From positions 21,488,057 to 21,552,056 of the forward strand of contig CM017556.1 of assembly GCA_007844125.1 (NCBI GenBank): a DNA stretch of 64,000 bases, given 5' to 3'. Shown one piece after another: positions 12,311 through 24,864 of this stretch. Numbering within the stretch: position 1 is the stretch's first letter; each line of letters begins with the position of its first letter. This DNA is from Sinonovacula constricta. Lineage: Eukaryota > Mollusca > Bivalvia > Cardiida > Solecurtidae. The position numbers were made by a program, and so were the translations under genes. The notes beneath the pieces are model-generated. The model was given only the letters and a program-made list of their open reading frames with translations, did not search any database and had not been told where the DNA came from.

Positions 12311-13020
12311 TTGACTAACATTGAAGACAATAGAATTGTTTTGATATCAATAAATGTTAAAGTTAGATTTATAGAGAATACTTGACTCAGCATAGACTGC
12401 CTAATTTATAACGCAATAACTACATGCATATGTAAAACAGTACTAAACACCGTCTAAAGACATGACCACAAAAAGTATTACATTAAGTGGCAAAAACGTA
12501 ATTCTGTTTGTTTTGAATCATTAAATAATGACAAACGTTGTTGGAACTTACTACTTAAAATAACTATGCCACAATATGTTTACCAATGCAGTGGAATCCT
12601 AATACATGTAGTAATCTAACGTAAGTATGATCTTGTAGTTTATTATTTGAGTGATGTCAAATGTCACTAACAATGGTTTAACCAAACGACCCGTATTAAG
12701 GCTTGCTGGAAAGAGAGGAATAGTCAGATATGTTATCATTAATTGGTATTTATAATCCTATACTTAATGTTATAATTTAACACAAAATATTAATGGAACA
12801 ACAAATTTAAAGGCAAAAAGTGCACAACGGAAGCCATCAATTTATGTTTATTTTAAACCATTCCCGGAGGTTGTAGAAAAATGGACCTAATACTATTAAT
12901 TAGTTGCACAATCCGCTTCATACTTTGACATTATAGCTGCAAATTCATACGATGATAACATAGAAGTGTTTGAACTGATACATATAATTTTTTGACCATA
13001 TAAAGGTTAAATAAATAAAA

Positions 13021-13067
13021 CGTGTGTGTGTGCGCGTGCGTGCGTGCGTGCGCGTGTGCGTGCGTGC

Positions 13068-13101
<34 letters not shown>

Positions 13102-13106
13102 ACGCG
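13021..13106. repeat. GT / GCGT alternating microsatellite
   Basis: The run is almost strictly alternating purine-pyrimidine with many CG steps, ending in GCACGCG. It lies between the two intact signal-peptide exons. Confidence 0.95.
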
Positions 13107-13829
13107 TTCCGATTTCATGTCCAGCAAAATACAAGCATTGTGCCCCATAATCTGGATGTATCGTTTAAAATTACGGTGTTGTAGACAAATGACCTGTTAA
13201 CATTGTGTTGATATTAATACGAATATTTGATCCTGAATCAACGATGAAGGTCATGTTGTTACATAAATAAGACATTCGGGAACCAACAATGTTATCAACG
13301 CATTGATCATGCAAACATGTCAATATTCACGTTTATATCCAAATTGTCTCAAAGAGAGTACTTAAAGGCTTTGGTGTCCTTCTTTAGAAGGAACTGCCCT
13401 ATAAGCAAGTACCACATATAGCAGCGAGACAGGGATATTATGAAGTTTATAATGTTTCTGTCTACTGCAATGTCAATATTTAATGCGGTTTGACCGTGGT
13501 TTTTTTATATTTCTTAAAATAAACCTTAATTATCATAATCATAATGAATATAATGAAAAAATAACATAAACCATGTGGATATTTGTTTGGAAAGGCTAAA
13601 TAAACATAAGTTCTACTTTACGTTCATTTCCGACAAGCTATAACAGACGGTTAATATTAAAAAAATATAAAAAGTATACGTTGCAAAAAAACTTGAATTA
13701 CTCGGGAAGGGTCTATCCTATAATAGTTTTATTTCATAGCGTATCTTAAAATTGGGTTGTCATGTGTATTTAAAAAGTCAACCCACTTTCAAAAACAATT
13801 GTTAAGAAATTTACAATGCTGACCCTTCC

Positions 13830-14560
13830 AAATTTATAAGAGTTGATTTTGCTTTGAACATTGTTGACTAGGTCGAGGTTAGACAGCTATGGCGGAAAGA
13901 TACGAATTTACACAGCACTAGTTAACAGTGACAATACTATCATCTAGTTAATAGAATTCAATTTACTAATTTAAAGCTTTTATAAAGGTAAAAATGGTTT
14001 ACCTCCAAAAGCCGCCAAAAGCACAAGCAGGGAAATACCAACACAATTCATGTTGTAGCAGAGCACTTGTATATCTCTGTGAAGTGTGTTAATATCCGAT
14101 GTGTATTCAAATATTAGTGAGGATAGACTGGCTTTAGATATCTCCTGCTGCTTATGAAGTAAAGTCATTCACAGGCCTGCTTCTAAAAGGCACACTTACT
14201 CAAAATGCGGTGTTTTGAGTATTCTGTGTAGTATATGTAAAATCCCTCCGAAAAGTGGTGCATAACAATTGGTGCTTCATGCTCCCTTAATCATTTAACA
14301 TTTTTAATCCTAGCCGGGGCAAAGCAACTTTCATATTTTACAGTCTGAGAGCCAACAACTGTTTTCTGGGCATCGGTTTAAAGACACAGATGAGGGACGT
14401 ATATAACTAATACTATGTTATGTTATTGTATATAAAATACAATGTTATTGTATATAAAGTGCAATGTTGCAATGAGAAGACTTGCAATTAGTTTGGATTG
14501 TTTGGATTGTTAGATTGTTGCTGGAACTTCCATACGTATTGAAGTAAAATAGCATTGATT
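13830..14560. repeat. Duplicated promoter/exon-1 segment, copy 2
   Basis: This is the counterpart of 11640-12310, including a complete signal-peptide exon at 14003-14051. Confidence 0.7.
14003..14051 (-). CDS. Second Ly6-type signal-peptide exon
   Basis: The exon has an intact ATG at 14051-14049 and reads MNCVGISLLVLLAAFG, then a GGAG/GTAAACC donor. Its 49-base length and phase equal those of exon 1 at 11974-11926, so it could splice directly to exon 2 at 10950 and act as an alternative first exon. No separate cysteine-rich exons were found between it and 12 kb. It is therefore either an alternative start of the same gene or the remnant of a tandem gene copy. Transcript data would separate the two. 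Confidence 0.6.
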
Positions 14561-15435
<875 letters not shown>

Positions 15436-15699
15436 GCATATATATGAAGTTAGACCTGTTTTAACTCATAAAAAGTACAGAACAATTTTGAAAAATTGAA
15501 AAATCACAATATTAACTGGAGAAACAAGGCTTCAGAAGCATGCCGAAATATTCTTTTGTCAACCGAGTGATGTCAAGATGACAGCACTTACAATAATACA
15601 TGTTTTAGACATAAAACAATTTTAAGCCTAACAAATACGTTTAATGTACTCTTAACACTGTTTATTACATATTCCGTAGACTGAATGGTAGAAGCAGGC

Positions 15700-15962
15700 T
15701 ACAACCATGTATCATTCGAGTGGATGCCAATGCTTGAGATTGTTTCCCTTCTCGAACACTTCTATGCAGCAGTCTATACCAAATCTGGCCAGTCTGCATT
15801 GGTGGGCATACATGCTGGCATCAACAGGCATCTGACTTCTCCCTAAATCGGCCGAATAATCACTTGATGATACACAGAGAAATCCAGGTAGTTAAAATGG
15901 TACTGAGCGGGATGGTGAAGACCCTGAAACGAAATGCAGGGGATACAAGAGTACACAGGTGA
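15700..15962 (+). pseudogene. Crypton/QRICH1-type tyrosine-recombinase fragment
   Basis: The plus frame gives WMPMLEIVSLLEHFYAAV, then YTKSGQ, SALVGIHAGINRHLTSP, a one-base frame change near 15843, then NRPNNHLMIHREIQ and VLSGMVKTLKRNAGD up to a TGA at about 15962. This order (W-P-x-E-L..FY..VR.K.G, L.G.R.GI.RHL, ..F..AN.V..G..K.LKR.G) is the N-terminal module shared by KIAA1958/QRICH1/ZMYM-type proteins and Crypton-like recombinases, which are abundant as mobile elements in molluscs. The catalytic tyrosine-recombinase domain is absent. The frame break and missing residues after SGQ mark it as dead. Family assignment is from recall and not searched. Confidence 0.6.
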
Positions 15963-18190
15963 AGGTAAAGATTTGACTAAACTTTATAACTCCTGTGTTT
16001 TAAGCGAAGCAACACCTGAAACACTACAAATCAAGTTTTTTATGTAACTGTAGCTTTCTGTGCACACGATGTGCTCCTATCCGCCGCAGTGGCTGATATA
16101 TTGCGATACGTCGTTCCTTTCCGAGTTTTCGTTCACATGACCTTTACTCGAACCTTTACCTTATCTTGGAAAGTAACGGTTTTGTTATTTAGTATGATTT
16201 GACTTTAACAATAAAAGAAGTATTAAATTGTGATAAAAAATAATAAATAAAAATACAATGACCTCGTTTCCTTATATTCTTAAAGAAACATAACCAGGAA
16301 GTATCCGGCATTAAATAAAACAGCCAACAGGGAAAACATCCTTACAATCTTACAAAACTCCGTAAATTGTAGTGCGCATTTGTTTCCCTAATAAGTACAC
16401 ATTTCTTGTAGAACGTGTGATACCGACCTTCGTGATAAAATAAATAGGAATCTGAACTGAACCGTGATAAACTGGGCGTTAGATAATGCAAACTTAAAAT
16501 CTATTTCCTAAGTTTGCTTGATCTTAAATTGATCACTCAAAACTGGGATACAGAGAGTATATTTAAACAAAGAAAGAATATTAATTTAATAAATATAAAA
16601 ATCGAAAATTCATTAAAGTATTTTAGAAGGATTGACATTGGAATGGTTGCATATAATTGCGTGTTTCTAGAATTGATACAGGCAGTTGCCTGGCCTTATT
16701 CAATAATGGAAACATCATAATGCTCGGTGTAAGAATGTTTTATTGGATTACTGGCTAAAACATATCACATACTATTAACTGATTGCTCATTCATTGATCA
16801 CAGAAAACTGGGATGCATAGTTAATATTCAAACGAAGTACGGATATTAATTAAAGAAAGAAATAAAATAATCGAAAATCTATTAAAGTATGTATAAGAAG
16901 GGTTGTAAATTTTGTGAATTACTCTTCAATAATTACAAGTCCAGTTATTTTTCTTCATAATTTTACTAAGAATACTTATTCGTTTATTTAGTTTAAAGAC
17001 AAGATTGTTTTCGCTCACACAATTCTGAATGGATACTTAACTTAAAAATAGAACAACTGTAGACAAGCATTTCTATGAATAAAAATAAATTTAATACAGA
17101 GCATATGTGTTGAATGAACAGTGAGTCATTTTACTTTTCTTTCAACCTATAGTAGGAAGTAAACTAACCTTAAATGGCTGATTTCAGACTTAATGGGTTT
17201 TTGCAATAGATAAGAATATATGACAAAGTACTATGAGCATTGCAGCATATATCAAACCCGAACAGGCAGAGGACAAAGGTATTCAAATGCATGCCAAAGG
17301 TACAAAAACAAATCTGTGATAAGTCATATAACAGAAAGAGCACACCCTACATTTACCTCTTTCAATCGATAGTTTGACAATGTAAACACATTTTATTTTA
17401 TTTTTTGTAAACATGTGTTAAGTTGTCAAATAGTTGCATATTTTTGTGAATAACTTGTATGCCTACGAAACCAAAATTTACAATAGTATAGCATGCCAGT
17501 TATAGACTGAATCATTCATACTTAAGAGCCAGAAACAAATGTTCAAATGTCTGTTCGAAACAGCTGTCATTCGAATTTTGTTCTATAATAATAAAATAAA
17601 TAATCGAAACTGTAAATATACTCTCAGAAATTGATCGATTGGCAATTGCAACAAATATTCTCAAACATACTAAAACATATGCCTCATGTACTTATATTGT
17701 AGAATATTTATCTCAACTGGAACACCTCGGATAATTCACGAGTCATCTCTCGGATGTATGTAGTTAGTCAAATCACCTTGGTCATTATCCTAAATGGGAA
17801 TCCTTTTGTGGCAGACCTCAAAACGATGGAAGCTCGGGTGACAGCTCACTGCAGTACGACGTCTGTAAAACTTCACTTTGTGGCTGATTCAAATTTAATT
17901 CATTCAAGTTTAATTTACCCAGCGAAGAAAAGACACAGCTGTCAAACGACACCATTATTTATGTTTTCTGCGAAAAACATTTTAAGCACATTCTTCCGAC
18001 TTCCGGCGAAAAAAAAAGATCGTGATTTCTGTTAGTATCATTGCACCAGATACATCTTAGGGATGATTGTCCCGATGACGGAATTAGCCGAGGAGTTCCG
18101 ATTGTATTTATCTATGTCCTTTTATAAGCTCCAAGGTCTACGCTCACCACTTCATATATTTCTTTTCGAGCGAGGTCCATAACGACACCG
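15963..18190. other. Intergenic, no gene seen
   Basis: AT-rich. A 93-codon frame at 17754-18035 was considered but shows no motif. Confidence 0.4.
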
Positions 18191-18191
18191 T

Positions 18192-18418
18192 CCAGAGTTG
18201 CGAGAAAGCTGAATATCGGAAGAAAGCACGACGGATGGACGATTCAAGACTTCTACTCAGGGTCAGTCGTCATGTCTGGAAAAAGTAGTGCGTGTACAGA
18301 AACAAATATATATGTCGAAAGAAAGACGATGCACCAGACATGACGACTGACCGCGCGTAGACATTGTCTTGCAGGTCAATCCTTCGTTCTTCCGTTCAGC
18401 TTTTTCACAACTCTTGAC
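18192..18418. repeat. Imperfect palindrome (foldback)
   Basis: The arms, about 18192-18278 and 18333-18418, are inverted copies: GGTCAGTCGTCATGTCTGG at the inner edge is exact, and AGAGTTG...AAAGCTGAA...GGAAGAA at the outer side is imperfect. The ~54-base loop (AGTAGTGCGTGTACAGAAAC...) is itself related to 20712-20762. The whole can form a long hairpin. Its class is unknown. Confidence 0.65.
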
Positions 18419-18900
18419 TAAAGATGAAGCCAAAGACTAAAGGAAAGTGTCTGAACGCGGAGTTTTTATCATCGCATCATCGCCGTCGAAAGATACCTTA
18501 CGCGTCTGAAAAAGGGTGGCACACTTTGGATTTTCAGACTCAGATCACAGTACCGTTGTTTTGACGAAAACGATAACTGAGAGTTAATTTTATGTTCAAT
18601 GTATTTCGACCTCATCCGGTAGCGCTTATGGGCAATAATTTTAGTCTTAACTTTAGTAAAATGCAATTATATAGGAGGTATTATATTCTAGTATCGGACG
18701 TAAAATGACAATATTGTAATTTGTTACAATGTTTAAAGAATATTTTTAGAGAAAAAGTACAGCTAAAGACTTATCTCTAATCCGTTGGACAGATTATTTA
18801 CCACGGAATAGTTTTGACCACTATTTGCATAACTTTAATAGCTTACACGATAAACACTACACTGCAATAACAGTGGAACATTATTACCTATCTAGCCTTC

Positions 18901-19889
18901 ATACCATACATAGATTTAGCCTTAAGGGCACATATATATATACATGGACCACATCTATTGGTCATATGCTAAATAGGTATGAAAACTAGTGCATGTATAC
19001 ATGCGCGTGGTCAGAACAGCTCAGACCACAGAACTGGACAAACCACAGAACAGTACAGACAACTATGAATACGTACTGCCACTATTCACCATGAGCCTAT
19101 ATATTGAATAAACTATGTAATCTTCAAATGAGACTTTGGAGTATGTTTAGATCCCCACGACCACAGAACTGGACAAACCACAAAACAGAACAGACAACTA
19201 TGAATATATAATGCCACTATTCACCATGAGCGTATATATTAAATAACTATGTAATCCCCACATTATGTTACAACAGCTCTTTTCAGCGCTTGGATTCTTT
19301 CATTGCTTGCCTGGCTAAATGAAGCTGGTATAGATAAATCATGTGATGTATTCGTTTTTCATATCCCAGACGCTCCAGGGCAGTAAATGTAACTGTCTGG
19401 TGCGCTCGGGTTTGTTCTGTTTGTTTTGAATGACTCATCACAGATTTGTTCTTACTTTCACATTTGGCTTGCATGCCCTGAGCCCTCGGGGTTTTGTATA
19501 TGTTGCAGCGCTCATAGGACTATTGTCATATATTCTTAGTGGAAAGTTTACCACAGAACGGAGAGCTCTTCAAATAATTGGCATAATGCCCATCTGTGTC
19601 TAAGCGCCCAGTATGCAGTTTTATGGATTGTACTTTTATCTTGCGTGTATAAACAGACAGCGTTAGAGCAGTGGTGCACTATATTTTTGACCCATGTTCA
19701 AGACTGATTTATTCTCCTATTAATGCGTATACATACATACATACATACATACATACATACATACATACATACATACATCCAACCATTTGTTTTAGATGTC
19801 TATGTTTACATATCACGTTTGAGGTAGAGTTTGTTTTAAGGTCAGATGATAGACGATGATTTGAATATAAAGTGTATTTTTGCAGACTT
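18901..19889. repeat. 0.97-kb direct duplication, copy B
   Basis: This is the second copy of the block at 1-972, in the same orientation and offset by exactly 18,900 bases at its start. The ACAT run is longer here (about 19731-19778). Sequence after 19889 is unrelated to sequence after 972. Confidence 0.9.
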
Positions 19890-20396
19890 CCTTTTGCCTC
19901 TGTTCTTTTGCTTATTGTTTCTGGCTTTTTCTGCACATTGCCCCAATAGAGCCATGGCATTCTAATGCAGGATTTGTATGGACTTTTGAAAAGGTTAATT
20001 TATAGTACATGTACAGGTATACTAAGTTAAATTTTGCAACACTTTCTCGATATTGAAGTGTCAACCATGGAGCAACTTACTGTAGAGATATTTTATATTC
20101 TTTCAGAATAAGGGGTCAGGGAGAAATCTGTATTTTGCCGGGCAGGGGATTTCTATTTACAAAAGTGCTATAAGTCAAATGTTGGAGAGAAATACGACCG
20201 ATATATTCATAAAATTCATTTAATGAGCTGCGTTTGAATAAGATTTGACTCAATGTACAACAATATTAAAGTACAGAACCTGCTGTAACTGTCTCTAAAG
20301 ATGCACGTCCCTTTTGCATACGTTCGTTTACAGGAGGTCTACACTTACTGGCGGCTGCACTTTATGGAATGCGTTAGAGATGGGCTGTTGTTGTAG

Positions 20397-20600
20397 TTAT
20401 GCCTTTCTTAATTTTCTCGGCGTATTATGGGCCCAGTTTAGTTTACCAACATAGAAACCATATAGAAAGTGCAACCGGGACTGGCCTGGGATCTCATATG
20501 GACACCCAGCTGAATCCAACATGAGCCCCTCTAGGATCCGATATGAGCAGTTAAACACATATTGGCATACCCAGATACAGCCCATATGTGTCCCATATAC
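20397..20600. repeat. Possible degenerate ATATGG/CCATAT-rich repeat
   Basis: CCCATATG-, ATATGG- and GGACC-like words recur through this stretch, giving a Gly/Tyr/Pro-rich open frame on the minus strand. Tandem origin is suspected but no clear unit was defined. Confidence 0.3.
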
Positions 20601-20689
20601 TCCCGATATTTTTTAACTTAATGCAAGCATGCAAAGTAGTATAAATGAAGTGAGAGAATCTATGCACGTACCGCTATCCCCAGGATACT

Positions 20690-20850
20690 TTGGTGGTGTC
20701 GCGTGCAAATACCGGGGGGAAAGTAGTGCATGTACAGAAACAATTGTGTATGTCGAAGGGGACTAGACGCGTCAATTGGGTCCAGATATACTTCAAATGT
20801 TAACGTTCATATTGTGATCTGTTTTGCTTTTCAAGATGTTCAAGTGAATA
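20690..20850. repeat. Dispersed repeat, three related pieces
   Basis: Words such as AGTAGTGCATGTACAGAAAC, GTCAATTGGGTCCAG and CTTCAAATGTTAAC recur in the loop at 18279-18332 and again at about 50100-50320. The class is unknown. A short coding relic on the minus strand is possible. Confidence 0.5.
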
Positions 20851-20869
20851 TACTGTGTAATGCAGATAC

Positions 20870-21562
20870 ATGGTATGCATATTTTGTCGCGGCGCAGGAA
20901 TATCACCCAATGACTTTAGGGGCGGAGGGAGAGAAAACAATGTTATTAGAACAATTGTTCCGCTTGCTATGAATTGTATACTAGGTCGAAATATTTGCGA
21001 TATCCCGCGCGGTGCATCGCTGCTTTCTGAAACCGTGATAAGTTTAGATTCAGCTCATAGGTATATAGTAAAAAATCAAAGCGAGTTTACTGTAGATGGC
21101 CTAATGACAAACTAATCACTGAGAATGAATGGAAATTACTTTTGAACTCAGTTTAGTTTGGTCGCGCCCTTAGCATCTTAGGCCTTTGTTTCAGACCCTA
21201 TTTTGTTAAAATGCAGGCGTATTCAAAGGTCTGTATGGTTAATGCAACAGTTTATATATCAGATCATTACTGACTGTTGTGTAGCTTTTGTGCCAATGTA
21301 TAATCTATATTTAGCAGAGGTATTTGTTTTGCAGCTGAGGACCTCCACAGAAATTCCAATGAGTTGCGCAACCGATTTACCACGCAAAAATATAAGCGAC
21401 CAGTATTTGTATACCTTTAACTGCTTTCAAAGTAAAACTTTAACCACCCAGAACAGAGCTTTTAAACGCCTGGATCAAGTTTCTTCATACCTTCAGTTAC
21501 TTTCTACGTTACTTTCCGAAGTTGTACGGAAAGGACCACTAGAAAAGGAGACTAATTCGTGA
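20870..21562 (+). other. Two unassigned open frames
   Basis: Open frames of 81 codons (20870-21115) and 119 codons (21203-21562) lie in a patch richer in G+C than its surroundings. The second could begin as an exon at a TTTTGTTTTGCAG acceptor near 21333. No domain or family motif was recognised. They may be part of an unidentified decayed element, since a dispersed repeat lies directly upstream. Confidence that they are expressed is low. Confidence 0.2.
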
Positions 21563-22629
21563 CCAATTTCGATAAACTACTGTCGGAAATTGATCAGTGT
21601 CTGCATGCACTGCAAAACGAATAGTGTGTAAGAAAGACAACTCAGAATCGCCGAAATGATAAACCAGTTTGGGTATTGTTACTTTAGTGTTGGACTGCAG
21701 AGAACGGCAGCCATATGAGTTCGGACTCCAATTATTTCCCAGTAGGCTCCAATGTAAACGTTTGAAGACATGTCATGTTCCCACTGCTTTACATGTCCAT
21801 TATTTGTCCATTTCTTAGACGGAGCAAATCACATTTAATGAATAAAAAAACAACATAAATTGTCCGGTCGTTTAGAGATAGCGGTATTTGAAATTCCAAA
21901 CACTTGTCCGGACATGTGTTGCCTTTACAGCATCATGACAGTTTATTTAACTTTCTGTCATGCATCTCTATTCAATTTCCAGATATGTGTCATGCTCTGC
22001 ACAACTGTATATGATGTAGAACTGACCATCAATATAAACACTATTTCTCTATTTATAACTTATATAAACACTATTTCTCTATAATATAACTCCGGTAGGC
22101 AACTGGGGACGAATTCCTATTTATTTACAGTTGGTTACGGTAATGCCTATGGGGTGATGACATAGTTTTAGAAAGCGGTCGTATTTTTAAACGGTTATTT
22201 AAAATTACATTTCAGTAGTAAATAAAGAAACACAATATTATTTCTTTTTATATTATATATTAAAATTCTGTGTCTTTTGTTTCCTCTATAGGACTAGTAA
22301 GTAAATGGCAAAAATAAACATAAAATAAACTTACAAAGCAACAAATAAACCTTTGCACATATCAAAAGGTTAACTTATTACTTTCAAATTGTTGGACAGC
22401 ACTTATTCAACCGTAATCTTTTCAATGTTGTACACGTGGTATACTCATGGTCAAACACTTCTTCGAATAAATGTTTTACTACCTAATAATTGGCAGTTTC
22501 CGATCTTTTTTTTTTGCAACCTTTTTTAAAACGTGTGAGTGCGTATCGCGCCGTGAAAGCTCGGTAAATATTACAACAATTATTGGTGTATTTGTTTTAG
22601 TTTTAGACTAGCGTCATACACATCTACGC
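21563..22629. other. Intergenic, no gene seen
   Basis: AT-rich, with a short direct repeat of ATAAACACTATTTCTCTAT near 22036 and 22067. Nothing else was recognised. Confidence 0.4.
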
Positions 22630-22860
22630 AAAATCTGTAAAAGATATCCGTGTAAAATTCTCCCTCGGATGTCTGATAACAAATGGAAAGCACTTGTTAA
22701 AAATTTACTTCAGGATCGGGGTCCAGCATGTCTTTTCAATAAAGATAGTATTTCAAAAGGCGATATACGCTTTATTACACAACGGATAATAGGCAACTAC
22801 ATACAAACATGCATGAAATGGTTTACTGATATACATGCAATATCTAAATTGGACTACTAG
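22630..22860 (+). pseudogene. LINE RT C-terminal fragment
   Basis: The frame NKWKALVKNLLQDRG, then ITQRIIGNYIQTCMKWFTDI and ISKLDYY, matches the post-RT region of L2/CR1-like LINEs common in molluscs (W..xVKxLLxxLG, IKQRIxDxYxQxW, SKLxxY). The expected FExYL block and the following exons are replaced by unrelated sequence, so the copy is broken. Confidence 0.6.
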
Positions 22861-23279
22861 CAATTAATTAAACTCTGACAATGGAGAAGCGGTTGTAAAA
22901 AATCTCCTCGTGCATGTAATCTATGTTGTCATTTAATTCATCCGATAAGGATTGTTACGTATATTTCTTTTGATGGACATTGGACTTTGGTTTCTCATTT
23001 CCGTCTTCACATGAACAGAATAGTTCAACCATTTACTCTTCTTTGGTCATTTTCTTTCTTGATTCAAAATGTTAATTTCATTTACAATCAACAATTTTTG
23101 TGTAGTTCTTCTAATCGAAATAATAATACCTCTCGCTCTTCTAAACTCGATGTGGACATTATTTTTCAATAACGTCATGACTTTCGTCATAACTTATCAA
23201 AGAAAACGTCTGGGCATTTTGTATTAAAATAGATCACTTTTCTTTTTTTTTTTGGATTGCATTTGAACACCCATCAGGG
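22861..23279. other. Sequence interrupting the LINE fragment
   Basis: AT-rich filler lies between two LINE pieces. It is perhaps inserted, and no boundary was defined. Confidence 0.35.
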
Positions 23280-23480
23280 AGTGCGAGATTAGAGCTTTGT
23301 AAAACCGGTTTGAGCACCCCAGTCGGTCTATATTGCCGACTGACCGTTCCAAGGCGGTAACTTTCGGGTTAACTCTATTTGTTAAATGACTCATCACAGA
23401 TTTGTTATTTTACATTTTCTTGTATGTGATAACCTTTGTCCTGTGCCCTTTCAAATTGTGGTATAGGTTCCAATGCTCAC
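23280..23480. repeat. Dispersed repeat with GTTACCGCC palindrome core
   Basis: The segment carries GCCGACTGACCGTTCCAAGG in inverse orientation to the same word at 48715-48735, then AAATGACTCATCACAGATTT as at 531, 19431 and 48868. It belongs to the same family as 380-640, 19280-19540, 47036-47330 and 48655-48960. Confidence 0.6.
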
Positions 23481-23499
23481 AGCACTTTGTCATATGTTC

Positions 23500-23710
23500 T
23501 TATTGATGTTGTAAGACAGGATACAAAAAGAAAAGAATTTCGATGTGTTGCACATCATCTCGATATTGTAGAAGCTAGTTATAATAATACTCCAAGAGAA
23601 AATAGACTATGTACCAAATGTAACATAAATGCTATAGAAATTAAATATAATTTTCTTCTTGTTTGCCCCTTATATTGTGACTTCAGGTCTAAATATGTTT
23701 AAAGATTCTT
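23500..23710 (+). pseudogene. LINE C-terminal zinc-knuckle fragment
   Basis: The frame KRKEFRCVAHHLDIVEASYN, then NTPRENRLCTKCNINAIEIK and YNFLLVCPLYCDFRSKY, matches the terminal CxxC...FxxxCPxY...R.KY module of L2/CR1-like LINE ORFs. It stops at TAA (23700-23702). It continues the element begun at 22630 after an interruption. Confidence 0.65.
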
Positions 23711-24429
23711 TGTAACATGGTCAATTATGAAATTATTACTATTAATTTGTTTAAATATTTTCATGAAGCTACGGTGAAAGGAAACAGACATTAAGCATCA
23801 ACAAAATTAGCTAACTAATTATTCATTTTTGCATAAATTGTCGGCTTAATATTAAAATGTCATCAATGCATTACCTTAATTGGAGCGACTTCTGTTGATT
23901 ATTCAAAAATGGAAATATATTTTATTTTGTTAATGGTCCTTTCTTTTTTTTCTAATCCTTCTTGGGTATGCTAGGTCGAGTGTTTACATCTACCACAAGC
24001 GATTTAGTGCTGCCGCTCTTGAGAATGCATTTTGTATGGGAACCATAGTCTAGCAGTCAATAATACGATGTCGCTGTTGTTCTTTGAAACCCATTTCAGA
24101 GAACAGAACCGAGTGTTCCTTTTTTAACAGTGCAGATTGCAATTGAAAGTAAGTATAATAGTATGATTGATTTATTCAAAGAATTTTAGGCCTCCGACCC
24201 ATAATAAAAATATACAAAATTTTCAGTATTAACAATTCATGAGTTATGTCCATAGCTTTACAAACAAAACACGTTCACACTGTTCCAATACACTATAAAC
24301 AATAGATAATAAGTACATGCATACAAACATGTAATATAACTATAAATAGCATATCATTCTCGTATTGTTTTATAATGAAGTAATTGCTAACAATGCTTTA
24401 TGAATACCTCAAATAATAGTTGACGATGC
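23711..24429. other. LINE 3' flank, AT-rich
   Basis: Immediately after the stop, FFVTWSIMKLLLLI in another frame may be a last LINE remnant. The rest is featureless. Confidence 0.35.
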
Positions 24430-24864
24430 TTAATTTATTATGATATAGAAAAATTAGCTTGTTTGTACTGTTTATTGTGGACTTTCGAAAAACATAAACA
24501 AAGAAATGGTGGTTTTGATAGCAATTTGCAGCCGTTTATATATATCAAACACATTTTATCTGATAAACAACATATAAACGACATATTGAACTATTGGTTT
24601 AAAATTATTACACATGCAAATACACTGCTGTATACACTATTTTATTGGACGGAAAAGAATAGAAATCTCATTATACAATGGTCCCGAAGTATACTGTTAT
24701 TATTCGACAGTCTTGGATTATCATATTATTTGAATTGTAGTAAGTTTTCTAAAGATCATATAACCTTGGCTATACAAAAAAATCAATGTTTGTTCTCATC
24801 GACAGATAATAGCAATAAACTAGATACATATTGCACTTTTGAAAAATATTATAACTTTATTTAG
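24430..24864 (+). pseudogene. Second LINE fragment (post-RT region)
   Basis: The frame runs from EKLACLYCLLWTF through ILNYWFKIITHANTLLYTLFYW, NLIIQWSRSILLLFDSLGLSYY, AIQKNQC and SNKLDTY to FEKYY. This is the same LINE region as at 22630, including the part missing there, so it is a separate copy. It is open for 134 codons but lacks the RT catalytic core. Confidence 0.6.
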
